Source: Streptomyces sp. NBC_01214
Lineage (GTDB): Bacteria > Actinomycetota > Actinomycetes > Streptomycetales > Streptomycetaceae
DNA: 64,000 bases
Assembly (NCBI RefSeq): GCF_026340975.1
Contig: NZ_JAPEOS010000001.1
Location: 4,001,001 to 4,065,000 of the forward strand
Direction: 5' to 3'
Shown here: in pieces, positions 1-6,912 of the stretch
How the letters are laid out: every line of letters begins with the position of its first letter
Numbering within the stretch: position 1 is the first letter of the stretch
Translations under genes and position numbers: made by a program
The notes under the pieces: generated by a model
The model's input: only the letters and a program-made list of their open reading frames with translations
Told to the model about the DNA's origin: nothing
Database searches by the model: none

Positions 1-1363
1 GGTCCGAGCCCGAGGGCTTGCCCTTGGCGTCGGTCGGCGCGGAGCCCGCCAGCGGGACCCCGGAGGGGGCCTTGGCGCCGGTGATGCGGGTCAGCGCCGC
101 CTCGCCGGAGCGCACCTGCGTGATCGTCGGCCGGATCCGGGCGTCGGAGAGCAAGCGGACCATGTCCCGGCGCTGGTTCGGGGTGACGAGGGTGACCACC
201 CGGCCGCTCTCGCCGGCCCGCGCGGTGCGGCCGCCCCGGTGCAGGTAGTCCTTGTGGTCGGCGGGCGGGTCGACGTTGACCACGAGGTCGAGGTCGTCGA
301 TGTGGATGCCGCGCGCGGCGACGTTCGTCGCGACCAGCACGGTGACGGCCCCGCTCTTGAACTGCGCCAGGGTCCGGGTGCGCTGCGGCTGCGACTTGCC
401 GCTGTGCAGGCCCTCCGCGCGTACGCCCATCGCCCGCAGGTGCTTCACGAACTGGTCGACCCCGTGCTTGGTGTCGAGGAACATCAGCACCCGGTTGTCC
501 CGGGCTGCGATCTCGGTCGCCGCCGAGACCTTGTCGGCCGCGTGGATGTGCAGCACGTGGTGGTCCATCGTGGACACCGCCCCCGCCTGCGGGTCGACGG
601 AGTGCGAGACCGGGTCCTTCAGGTACTTCCGGACGAGCTGGTCGACATTGCGGTCCAGGGTCGCCGAGAACAGCATCCGCTGGCCCGCGTGGTGCACCTG
701 GTCCAGGATCTCCGTGACCTGCGGCATGAAGCCCATGTCGCACATCTGGTCGGCCTCGTCGAGCACGGTGATCTTCACGCGCTCCAGGTGTACGTCCCGC
801 CGCCCCACCAGGTCGCTGAGCCGCCCGGGGGTGGCCACCACGACCTCGGCGCCGGTGCGCAGGGAGCTCACCTGGCGGCCGATGGACAACCCGCCGACCA
901 CGGTGGCCATCCGCAGCTTCAGGGCCGCGGCGTACGGCTCCAGGGCCTCGGTCACCTGCTGCGCCAGCTCGCGCGTCGGTACGAGGACCAGCGCCAGCGG
1001 ACGCTTCGGGTCCGCCTGCTGTCCCGCCGTACGGGCCAGCAGCGCCAGGCCGAAGGCGAGGGTCTTGCCCGAGCCGGTCCGGCCGCGACCGAGGACGTCC
1101 CGGCCGGCCAGCGCGTTCGGGAGCGTCGCGGCCTGGATCGGGAAGGGTTCCGTCACGGCCAGCGAGGCCATGGTCTCCACCAGCTCAAGGGGCAGGTCGA
1201 GCTCGGCGAAGGACTCCACCGGCGCCAGCGCCGGCTCCTTCGGCGCGTGCATCGTGAACTCACCCTGCGGGCCGAGGGTCCGGGGGGCCTTGGCGGTGGT
1301 CCGGGCACCGGCCTTGGCACCGCCCTTCACACCGAAGCGCCCATGAGCTGACGGGTTCCTCAT
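1..1363 (-). CDS. DEAD-box RNA helicase, C-terminus beyond window
   Basis: ATP-dependent RNA helicase of the DEAD-box superfamily 2, expected to remodel RNA duplexes in the cytoplasm. 454 residues are visible, read on the minus strand from the ATG at 1363. Seen motifs: Walker A GRTGSGKT near residue 94, PTREL near 129, TPGR near 178, DEAD at 202-205, SAT near 233, and HRGGRTAR near 375. These cover both RecA domains, so only the C-terminal tail is missing at the window edge. The frame stays open to base 1. An AAAGG-like ribosome site lies about 8 bases before the start. The first 50 residues are rich in Lys, Arg, Gly and Ala, a basic tail common in actinobacterial RhlE-like helicases. Confidence 0.93.
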   Translation of the reverse strand, partial: MRNPSAHGRFGVKGGAKAGARTTAKAPRTLGPQGEFTMHAPKEPALAPVESFAELDLPLELVETMASLAVTEPFPIQAATLPNALAGRDVLGRGRTGSGKTLAFGLALLARTAGQQADPKRPLALVLVPTRELAQQVTEALEPYAAALKLRMATVVGGLSIGRQVSSLRTGAEVVVATPGRLSDLVGRRDVHLERVKITVLDEADQMCDMGFMPQVTEILDQVHHAGQRMLFSATLDRNVDQLVRKYLKDPVSHSVDPQAGAVSTMDHHVLHIHAADKVSAATEIAARDNRVLMFLDTKHGVDQFVKHLRAMGVRAEGLHSGKSQPQRTRTLAQFKSGAVTVLVATNVAARGIHIDDLDLVVNVDPPADHKDYLHRGGRTARAGESGRVVTLVTPNQRRDMVRLLSDARIRPTITQVRSGEAALTRITGAKAPSGVPLAGSAPTDAKGKPSGSD

Positions 1364-1437
1364 GCAGGACCTTTCGAGACGGAGAGAACGAGGGGAGAAA
1401 GAAGGAGATGGTCAACCGCCCATGGTACCAGCGGGGG

Positions 1438-1950
1438 CTAAGCCTCCCCGGCGGTCAGTTCCCCGGTCAGTTCCCCGGACCGCACCTGCGCACAGTGCGC
1501 GCGGATCTCGACCGCCGCGCGGCCGAACCAGTCGGCGATCACGGCGATCTCGTCTGGGGTGTAGTCGGTGAAGAGGGCGGCCAGCCGGTCGTACATCGGC
1601 TGGTACACGGCGACGACCCGCGCGGCGGCCGTGGGGTCGGCCACCACCCGGACCCGGCGCCGGTCGGCCGGGTCGGGGACGCGCCGCGCGTATCCGGCGC
1701 GTTCGAGGCGGTTGAGCACGCCGGTGACGGCTCCGGTGGTGAGGTCCAGCAGTCCGGCGAGGTCACCGGCGGCGAGCGGGGCGTCCCCGGCGCCCAGGAT
1801 GTGCCCCAGGCAGGTCAGATCGGTGACGTTGAGCCCGAGCAGCTGCGCCACTTCCTGCTGGCCGACGATGCCGAGGGCGACGTACTGGTCCATGCGCGCA
1901 ATCGCCTCGCCGGCCGTGGCCGGGGGGCGGGTCTTGCCCTGCACCCACAT
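1438..1950 (-). CDS. MarR-family transcriptional regulator
   Basis: 170-residue winged-helix regulator. The segment around residues 55-100 (LAGLLDLTTGAVTGVLNRLE, then DRRRVRV) is the MarR recognition helix and wing. MarR proteins bind palindromic operators as dimers and release them on binding small phenolic or other ligands. Start choice: the ATG at 1950 has its AGGAG only one base upstream, whereas the in-frame GTG at 1944 has it about 7 bases upstream, so translation may begin at 1944. The upstream gap holds three CTTAG/CTAAG half-sites, and the neighbour at 2051 is divergent, so regulation of itself and of that membrane protein is likely (inference). Confidence 0.88.
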   Translation of the reverse strand: MWVQGKTRPPATAGEAIARMDQYVALGIVGQQEVAQLLGLNVTDLTCLGHILGAGDAPLAAGDLAGLLDLTTGAVTGVLNRLERAGYARRVPDPADRRRVRVVADPTAAARVVAVYQPMYDRLAALFTDYTPDEIAVIADWFGRAAVEIRAHCAQVRSGELTGELTAGEA

Positions 1951-1954
1951 ACTC

Positions 1955-1975
1955 CTTAGGATCTAAGTTACTTAG
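1955..1975. promoter_or_regulatory. Candidate MarR operator: three CTTAG/CTAAG half-sites
   Basis: CTTAG at 1955-1959, CTAAG at 1963-1967 and CTTAG at 1971-1975 alternate in orientation with 3-base gaps, so two overlapping dyads share the middle half-site. The array sits immediately before the MarR start and in the divergent promoter gap, which is where an autoregulatory MarR site is expected. Confidence 0.55.
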
Positions 1976-2050
1976 CAAGTGAGATGCTTACCTCGCGAAA
2001 TAAGCTTCCCGCTTCCGAGCGTACTGCCGTCGGTCCGACCAGGGAGAATC

Positions 2051-2419
2051 ATGAGCGCGCACGGCCACGTAGACCTCGGCCACACGGTGGCCGGCTGGAC
2101 CGGGACCGCCCTGGCGCTGCTGGGCTTCGCCGGAGCGGGCGGTGCCGTGTGCGCGGCCTGGATCCCCGGGATCTGGATCGGCCTCGGCATCGTGGTCGTG
2201 GCCGGGATCGTCACCTGGCTGCTGCACCTCGCCGGGTGGGGCAAGCCGAGCGGACCCCGGCCGGAGGTCGACTGGGACTGGCGCACCCGGGACACCGGCG
2301 CCCGAGCGGGGCACGCCGACTGCCTCGGCTGCCGCGTCAGTGGGCCGCGCCGGGCCCTCGCGGCAGCCCCTCGGCCCCGATCCGCCGCGCCGCTGCCCGC
2401 TGCGGACAGCAGCGCGTGA
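2051..2419 (+). CDS. HGxxPAAW-like small membrane protein
   Basis: 122 residues, starting at the ATG at 2051. The N-terminus reads GHTVAGWTGTALALLGF, a variant of the HGxxPAAW signature of small actinobacterial membrane proteins; the second Pro-Ala is replaced by Val-Ala-Gly. Two hydrophobic segments follow (about residues 14-35 and 38-60), so it is likely a two-helix inner-membrane protein. A cytoplasmic tail contains DCLGC, a CxxC pair also common in such proteins. Function of the family is unknown. It is divergent from the MarR gene and shares its operator region. Confidence 0.7.
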   Translation: MSAHGHVDLGHTVAGWTGTALALLGFAGAGGAVCAAWIPGIWIGLGIVVVAGIVTWLLHLAGWGKPSGPRPEVDWDWRTRDTGARAGHADCLGCRVSGPRRALAAAPRPRSAAPLPAADSSA

Positions 2420-2636
2420 ACGGCGCCCGGGTCCGGCCGCGGCGGCCCGGCCCGAGCGCCCCTCGAAGGGCTCCGCACGGAGCCGTTCCCCCTTTCCGCG
2501 GACAAGGCGGCCAGAAGTTCGAATGCGCGCCGCGCCCCGGTTGGCCGCGTCCAGCGTGTGCTCGGGGGGACCGTTGGGCAGGATCGAGACGGCCGCGCGT
2601 GCGGCCCGCAGTGGAACGTTGTGAAGGATCAGCCAG

Positions 2637-2843
2637 ATGGCAACAGGCATCGTGAAGTGGTTCAACTCGGAGAAGGGGTTCGGCTTCATCCAGCAGGACG
2701 ACGGCGGCCCCGACGTGTTCGTGCACTTCTCCGCGATCGAGACCACCGGGTTCAAGTCGCTGGAGGAGAACGCGCGCGTCGAGTACTCCGTCTCCCAGGG
2801 TCCCAAGGGTCCGCAGGCCGAGAAGGTGGTTCCCCTCAGGTAG
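2637..2843 (+). CDS. Cold-shock protein (CspA family)
   Basis: 68-residue single-stranded nucleic-acid-binding OB-fold protein acting as an RNA chaperone. RNP1 KGFGFI at residues 16-21 and RNP2 VFVHF near 30 are intact, and the length is exactly that of the family. GAAGGA lies 8 bases upstream of the ATG. The preceding 217 bases (2420-2636) hold no gene and probably form the long structured 5' leader usual for csp genes. A strong terminator follows. Confidence 0.96.
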   Translation: MATGIVKWFNSEKGFGFIQQDDGGPDVFVHFSAIETTGFKSLEENARVEYSVSQGPKGPQAEKVVPLR

Positions 2844-2868
2844 TCCACTTCACGGGCCGAGCCCGTGG

Positions 2869-2905
2869 CGCGAAGCCCCGCCGGCCCGCCCGGCGGGGCT
2901 TCGCG
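2869..2905 (+). terminator. Strong hairpin terminator after the csp gene
   Basis: A perfect 16-bp stem (2869-2884 with 2890-2905) closes a 5-base loop. It lies 26 bases after the csp stop and between convergent genes, so it may serve both strands. There is no T-run, as is usual in high-GC actinobacteria. Confidence 0.85.
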
Positions 2906-2922
2906 CGTTCCGCACGGTCCCG

Positions 2923-3567
2923 CTAGCGGGTCCGGGCCGCCCTCGGCCCGCCGTCGGGCCCGATCGCGCGGTGGAGGGCCAGGAGCAGCCGCCACAAGTG
3001 GTCCGCCAGGGTTTCCGGATCCGCCCGGATGTCCTCGTGCAGCCAGTCCGCGAACACGCCGGTGAACGCGGCGGCGACCGCCGACGCGACCAGCTCGGGG
3101 TGCGGGGCGCCCACCGCCGCCCGTTCCGCCCGGGCCCGGGCGCGCAGCTCCCGGTGGAGGCGCCTGCCGAGCGGGCCGCCGCCGCCCGGGAGGAGCAGGG
3201 TCCGGTAGAGCGGCGCCCGGTCGGCCGCCTCCGCGAGGAAGGCGGCCAGCGCGGCGGGCGGCCGGGCCGGGGGGAGTGGCGACGGACCGGTCTGCCAGGC
3301 GTGCAGGGCGTCGACCGCCGCGTGCACCACGTCCGCGCAGGCGTCCACGGCGAGCGCGGTGAGGTCCTCGTAGTGCAGGTAGAAGGTGGCGCGGCCGACG
3401 CCGGCCCGGCGCACCACCGCCGAGACGCTGACCTCGGCGAGCGGCCGGTCCGCGCACTCGGCCAGCAGGCTTTCGCGCAGTCGCCCCTTCGTCCGGGTCG
3501 TGCGCGGGTCTTCCGTGCGCCCGTCTTCCATGCGCCCGTCCTCCGTGCGCGGGTCCTCCGGGCTCAC
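2923..3567 (-). CDS. TetR/AcrR-family regulator
   Basis: 214-residue one-component repressor. After a repetitive N-terminus, the helix-turn-helix (RAGVGRATFYLHYEDLTAL) lies at about residues 50-70, followed by a helical ligand domain. The start is taken as the GTG at 3567, which overlaps the TGA of the DUF1304 gene (GTGA), implying translational coupling. Residues 4-22 are built from 15-base near-repeats giving RTEDG/RMEDG/RTEDP units, a low-complexity acidic/basic tail. A TTCCTG-type dyad upstream of the two-gene unit is the likely operator. Confidence 0.88.
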   Translation of the reverse strand: MSPEDPRTEDGRMEDGRTEDPRTTRTKGRLRESLLAECADRPLAEVSVSAVVRRAGVGRATFYLHYEDLTALAVDACADVVHAAVDALHAWQTGPSPLPPARPPAALAAFLAEAADRAPLYRTLLLPGGGGPLGRRLHRELRARARAERAAVGAPHPELVASAVAAAFTGVFADWLHEDIRADPETLADHLWRLLLALHRAIGPDGGPRAARTR

Positions 3568-3917
3568 GCGGCCAGCAGCGCGGCGCCGAGGGCGAGGGCG
3601 CCGGGCAGCGCCTGGGCCACGAGGATCCGGCGGTTGGCGGTCGCGGCCCCGTAGATCCCGGCGACGACCACGCAGACGAGGAAGAAGACCTGGGTGGCGA
3701 GCGAGTCGATCACGAGCGACCAGACCAGTCCGGCGGCGAGGAAGCCGTTGTAGAGGCCCTGGTTGGCGGCGAGCGGTGCCGTGAGGCGGGCGGTGTCCGC
3801 GTCGAAACCGGACAGCGCGCGCCCGGGGGGCCGCTGCCACAGGAACATCTCCAGGACCATGAAGTACACGTGCAGCGCGGCCACGAGGCCGATCAGGATC
3901 GATGCGACCGTGTGCAT
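3564..3917 (-). CDS. DUF1304 membrane protein
   Basis: 117 residues with four hydrophobic segments, an inner-membrane protein of the DUF1304 family (conserved N-terminal LHVYFMVLEMFLW, then a central NQGLYNGFLA motif). Function unknown. The ATG at 3917 has GGAGG 7 bases upstream. First gene of a two-gene unit with the TetR regulator, its stop overlapping the regulator's GTG. Longer upstream extensions of the frame lack membrane character and are rejected. Confidence 0.88.
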   Translation of the reverse strand: MHTVASILIGLVAALHVYFMVLEMFLWQRPPGRALSGFDADTARLTAPLAANQGLYNGFLAAGLVWSLVIDSLATQVFFLVCVVVAGIYGAATANRRILVAQALPGALALGAALLAA

Positions 3918-3970
3918 GGCCGCCTCCACTTCTGGGGGGTCGATGTACGGGCGGTTGCGCCGTGCCGGCG

Positions 3971-4005
3971 TACCGGCCGGTATTTCCTGGACAACTGTAC
4001 AGGAA
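3971..4005. promoter_or_regulatory. Candidate TetR operator and adjacent palindrome
   Basis: At 3984-4005 the sequence has the form TTCCTG-n-ACA-n4-TGT-n-CAGGAA, a 22-bp dyad of the size TetR dimers bind. Immediately upstream is a perfect 12-bp palindrome TACCGGCCGGTA (3971-3982). Both sit in the 123-bp gap between the DUF1304/TetR unit and the divergent BtrH-like gene. Confidence 0.6.
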
Positions 4006-4040
4006 GTCCGGCTGTCGGACCTCGCGGCTACGCTGGCCCG

Positions 4041-5060
4041 ATGACCGAGCAGGCACCCCGGCCGAAGCCCACCGGACTCCTCTACGAGGACTTCGGCACC
4101 GGGCGGCACCGCGAGAGCTCACTCGTCCGGCACGCACTCGGCAGCGTGCACGAGGAGGAACTGATCGCGGGCCTCGCGGGCGGGATCGGCTTCATGTACT
4201 TCGTCTTCGAGTACGCCGGGCACCCGCCCCTGCTGACGATCGTCGCGCAGGCCCACCCCGACCCCTGGGTGGAAGCCGCCCTCGACCGGCTCCGCGTCCC
4301 CTACGAGGTCACCCACAGCTCGCGGCCCCGCTGGGACCGCGTGCGCGCCGCCCTCGACGCCGGACGGCCGGTGTTCTGCACCGTCGACCGGTCCCGCCTG
4401 CCCTGGCACGGCGGTACCTCGGACGAGATGACCGGAGCCGATCCGTACACCGTGGTCCTCGCCGGGTACGAGGGCGACGACCTCTACGTCGAGGACGGGG
4501 CCCCGGCCCCGTACCGGATCGCGGAGCGTGAGTTCGGCGAGGCCTGGACCGGCCACCGCAAGGGCCGTCACCGGATGCTCGTGCCCACCGGCCCCGCCAC
4601 CGGCCCGCCCGACGTCGACGGGGCCGTGGCCGCCACCGCGGCCCGCCTCACCGGTCCGGTGCTGGGCAACAGGTTCGACGTCAACTTCGGTTTCTCCGGG
4701 ATGGAGAAGCTCGCCGCCCAACTGCGCGACGGCCGCACCCGGACCGGCTGGGAGCGCCGCTTCGGCTCCCCGGAGGCCTTCCTCTCGGGGACCCGGCGGC
4801 TGTACGCGTGCCTGGAGGAGGAGTGGACCGCCCCCGGCGCCACCCGCCCGCTCTACGCGGACTTCCTCGACCTCGCCGGACGGCCGGAGGCGGCCGCCCT
4901 GTTCCGCGACTCGGCCGGCAACTGGTCCCGGCTCGCGGAACTGGCGCGCGCGGCCGCCCCGGACGCGGACGCCCCGGGGCGGCGCGCCCTCTTCGACGAG
5001 CTCGCCGGCCTGGTGGACGGCTCCCTCGCCCTGGAACGACGCGCCGTAGCCCTGCTCTGA
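4041..5060 (+). CDS. BtrH N-terminal domain / DUF4872 protein
   Basis: 339 residues. The N-terminal half resembles the BtrH-like (papain-fold, butirosin biosynthesis protein H N-terminal) domain: HRESSL near residue 20, GLAGGIGFMYFVFEY near 40-55, then a central GADPYTVVLAGY segment containing a likely Asp. The C-terminal half corresponds to DUF4872. In BtrH the equivalent N-terminal motif is usually HCExxxL with a nucleophilic Cys; here Cys is replaced by Arg, so acyltransferase chemistry is doubtful. It is monocistronic and close to its promoter. Role unknown; a binding or degenerate-enzyme function is possible. Confidence 0.72.
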   Translation: MTEQAPRPKPTGLLYEDFGTGRHRESSLVRHALGSVHEEELIAGLAGGIGFMYFVFEYAGHPPLLTIVAQAHPDPWVEAALDRLRVPYEVTHSSRPRWDRVRAALDAGRPVFCTVDRSRLPWHGGTSDEMTGADPYTVVLAGYEGDDLYVEDGAPAPYRIAEREFGEAWTGHRKGRHRMLVPTGPATGPPDVDGAVAATAARLTGPVLGNRFDVNFGFSGMEKLAAQLRDGRTRTGWERRFGSPEAFLSGTRRLYACLEEEWTAPGATRPLYADFLDLAGRPEAAALFRDSAGNWSRLAELARAAAPDADAPGRRALFDELAGLVDGSLALERRAVALL

Positions 5061-5105
5061 GCGCCCGGAACCGCGGAACTCCAGAAGCCCGGAACGCCGG
5101 AACCC

Positions 5106-5444
5106 TCAGAGGTGGGCGTCCAGGAACGCCCGGAACTCCTCGAGCGTCATCGGCCCCGCCTGGCTCGCGACCGCCCCACCGTCCTTGATGAGCACGGCGG
5201 TCGGCGCGCCCTCGACCCCGTAACGCCCGGTCGGCCCGGGGCAGCGGGTCATGTCGGTGCGGACGGCGGTGAACCGCGTCCCGTACTCCTCCATCAGTTC
5301 CCCGACGACGGCGTCCATCGCGCGGCACGCCTCGACGGCCTTGGGCCAGGAGCCGCAGAAGTACGCGAGAACGGGCCCGGTCGTCATCGAGAGGATGAAG
5401 TCGAACTCCTGGTCCTCCAGTGGCTGGTGCACCCGACGTGCCAT
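5106..5444 (-). CDS. Thioredoxin-fold protein with single-Cys CGSW site
   Basis: 112 residues with a thioredoxin fold: active-site loop YFCGSWPKAVEACR near residue 28, then the cis-Pro loop GAPTAVLI near 82. The usual WCGPC dithiol is replaced by FCGSW, so the resolving Cys is absent; another Cys lies 9 residues later. It may work by a monothiol mechanism or only bind partners. No signal peptide, so cytoplasmic. Convergent with the BtrH-like gene; the gap between contains repeated CCGGAAC words. Confidence 0.8.
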   Translation of the reverse strand: MARRVHQPLEDQEFDFILSMTTGPVLAYFCGSWPKAVEACRAMDAVVGELMEEYGTRFTAVRTDMTRCPGPTGRYGVEGAPTAVLIKDGGAVASQAGPMTLEEFRAFLDAHL

Positions 5445-5562
5445 GCGTGTCGCTCCTCGCTCGTGCGCCTCCCCGGATCGGGAGGGCGGCCCCCATCATC
5501 GCCGCCCCACCGGACCGCGGCCGCCGGGGCCGTTGTCAGTGGCGGCTGTGAAACTGAGCGGC

Positions 5563-5832
5563 ATGGACGACAGGATGCTCCGGCGCCGGGTATACGGCGC
5601 CGACCACGAGGACCCCGACCCCGGACCGCGACCCGGACACACCTACGGCGAGCTCGTCGGCGGGCCGCTCGACGGGCTCCTCCTGGACATCACCGGCTGG
5701 AGCGGCCCCCAGCTCGCCGAAGAGGCCAGGCTCCCCACGGAGATAGGGCGCTACGGAGCGGGCGGCCGCGCCCACTACCGCCGCCGCACGGGGGACCCGG
5801 GCCACTGGGACTGGACGGGAGACAGCCGCTGA
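5563..5832 (+). CDS. Small conserved hypothetical protein
   Basis: 89 residues, polar and acidic, with HTYGELVGGPLDGLLLDITGW in the centre and GHWDWTG near the end. Similar short proteins with an ELVGGPLDG segment recur in Streptomyces, but I know no function. Start uncertain: the ATG at 5563 is used; an in-frame GTG at 5548 would add five residues. No clear ribosome site precedes either. Confidence 0.6.
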   Translation: MDDRMLRRRVYGADHEDPDPGPRPGHTYGELVGGPLDGLLLDITGWSGPQLAEEARLPTEIGRYGAGGRAHYRRRTGDPGHWDWTGDSR

Positions 5833-5878
5833 CGGCGGGGTCCGCCCGGTAGCCGGTGCACGGGCCGGTCCGGTGGCC

Positions 5879-6244
5879 TCAGGCGTTCCGGCTCACCTTG
5901 CGGGCCCAGAGCACCAGCGGCACCTGTAGGGGCAGCCGGCCCAGCGTCACGGCCCGGACGGCGGGGGAGGCGTGGCGCGCGTCGGCGGCCATCTTCAGGT
6001 TCGCCGGGAACACGCCGACGAAGAACGCCGCCGTGGCCAGCGCGGCCGCCCGGCGGGTGCGCGGATGGGCGACCCCGACGGCGAGGGCGAGCTCGGCCAC
6101 CCCGCTCCCGTACGTCCATGCGCGCGGGCTGCCCGGCAGCGAACGGGGGATGATCGCGTCGAACTTCCCGGGCACGGCCGCGTGGGCGACCGCCATCGTG
6201 GCCAGGAGGCCGGCCAGCAGGCGGGGGGAGGAGACGCGGGGCAT
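5879..6244 (-). CDS. DoxX-like integral membrane protein
   Basis: 121 residues with four hydrophobic helices. The segments VPGKFDAIIPRSLP, YGSGVAELALAVGV and FFVGVFPANLKMA match the DoxX-like family found in quinone/oxidative-stress-related membrane proteins. Start at the ATG at 6244. Monocistronic. The 260-bp gap upstream contains the candidate ECF42 promoter for the next gene. Confidence 0.8.
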   Translation of the reverse strand: MPRVSSPRLLAGLLATMAVAHAAVPGKFDAIIPRSLPGSPRAWTYGSGVAELALAVGVAHPRTRRAAALATAAFFVGVFPANLKMAADARHASPAVRAVTLGRLPLQVPLVLWARKVSRNA

Positions 6245-6424
6245 CGGGGGATCCTCTCGAAGGTGTCCGGACCCGCGATCCTACTCGTGAGTAGCCAGGT
6301 GTGGGTGGGCTCCGTGAGGTCCGGTCGTGACATCCCGTCCGGACGCCCGGTGCCCCGGTGCGTCGGCCGGACGGGGGACTTCGGTGGCCGCGCCGGGAAA
6401 ATCTTCGAAGAATTTCCCGGAGGC

Positions 6425-6451
6425 TGTCGATCCGGGCGTCTCCCGTTCGAC
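6425..6451 (+). promoter_or_regulatory. Candidate ECF42 promoter (TGTCGA-N17-CGAC)
   Basis: TGTCGA at 6425-6430 and CGAC at 6448-6451 with a 17-base spacer, 52 bases before the DGPF gene. This agrees with the ECF42 motif I recall from Streptomyces venezuelae (TGTCGA in the -35 region, CGA/TC in the -10 region). Confidence 0.65.
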
Positions 6452-6502
6452 GCAGGGGTGAGAGGCGGGGAGAGTCCCCGCCCTCCTGACCGAGGAGCCA
6501 CC

Positions 6503-6859
6503 ATGCCGCGCTTCCTGACGATGATCCGCATCGACGAGCAGGACCTGCCCAGCGACGAGTTCCCGCCCGAGTTCGAGCAGCGCATGGGCGCGCTGCTGGA
6601 GGAGATCACCAAGGCCGGGGTCATGCTCGACACCGCAGGGCTGCTCCCCACCTCCGCGGGGACCCGGCTCAGCTGGTCCGGCGGGAAGATCAGCTACACC
6701 GACGGACCCTTCACCGAGACCAAGGAGGTCGTCGGCGGCTACTCCCTCACCCAGTGCAAGGACAAGGCCGAGGCCATCGAGTGGACCCGGCGGTTCCTTG
6801 AGATCCACCCGGTGGAATGGAAGGTGAGCGCCGAGGTCCGGGAGATCCAGGAGATGTGA
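6503..6859 (+). CDS. YciI/DGPF-domain protein
   Basis: 118 residues of the YCII-related DGPF family. The signature YTDGPFTETKEVVGGY is at about residues 72-87. GAGGAG lies 6 bases before the ATG. DGPF genes are the conserved partners and main targets of ECF42 sigma factors; the sigma gene begins 53 bases downstream on the same strand. Biochemical role unknown; the fold is a ferredoxin-like dimer. Confidence 0.92.
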   Translation: MPRFLTMIRIDEQDLPSDEFPPEFEQRMGALLEEITKAGVMLDTAGLLPTSAGTRLSWSGGKISYTDGPFTETKEVVGGYSLTQCKDKAEAIEWTRRFLEIHPVEWKVSAEVREIQEM

Positions 6860-6912
6860 TCCCGGCGCGCCCGCGCCGCGTTTGCCCTGCCCCGTCACGG
6901 CTGCTCTGATGG

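Noticed and set aside
239..1351. Long plus-strand ORFs over the helicase
   Set aside because: Antisense to a DEAD-box helicase with all motifs; long antisense frames are expected in high-GC DNA.
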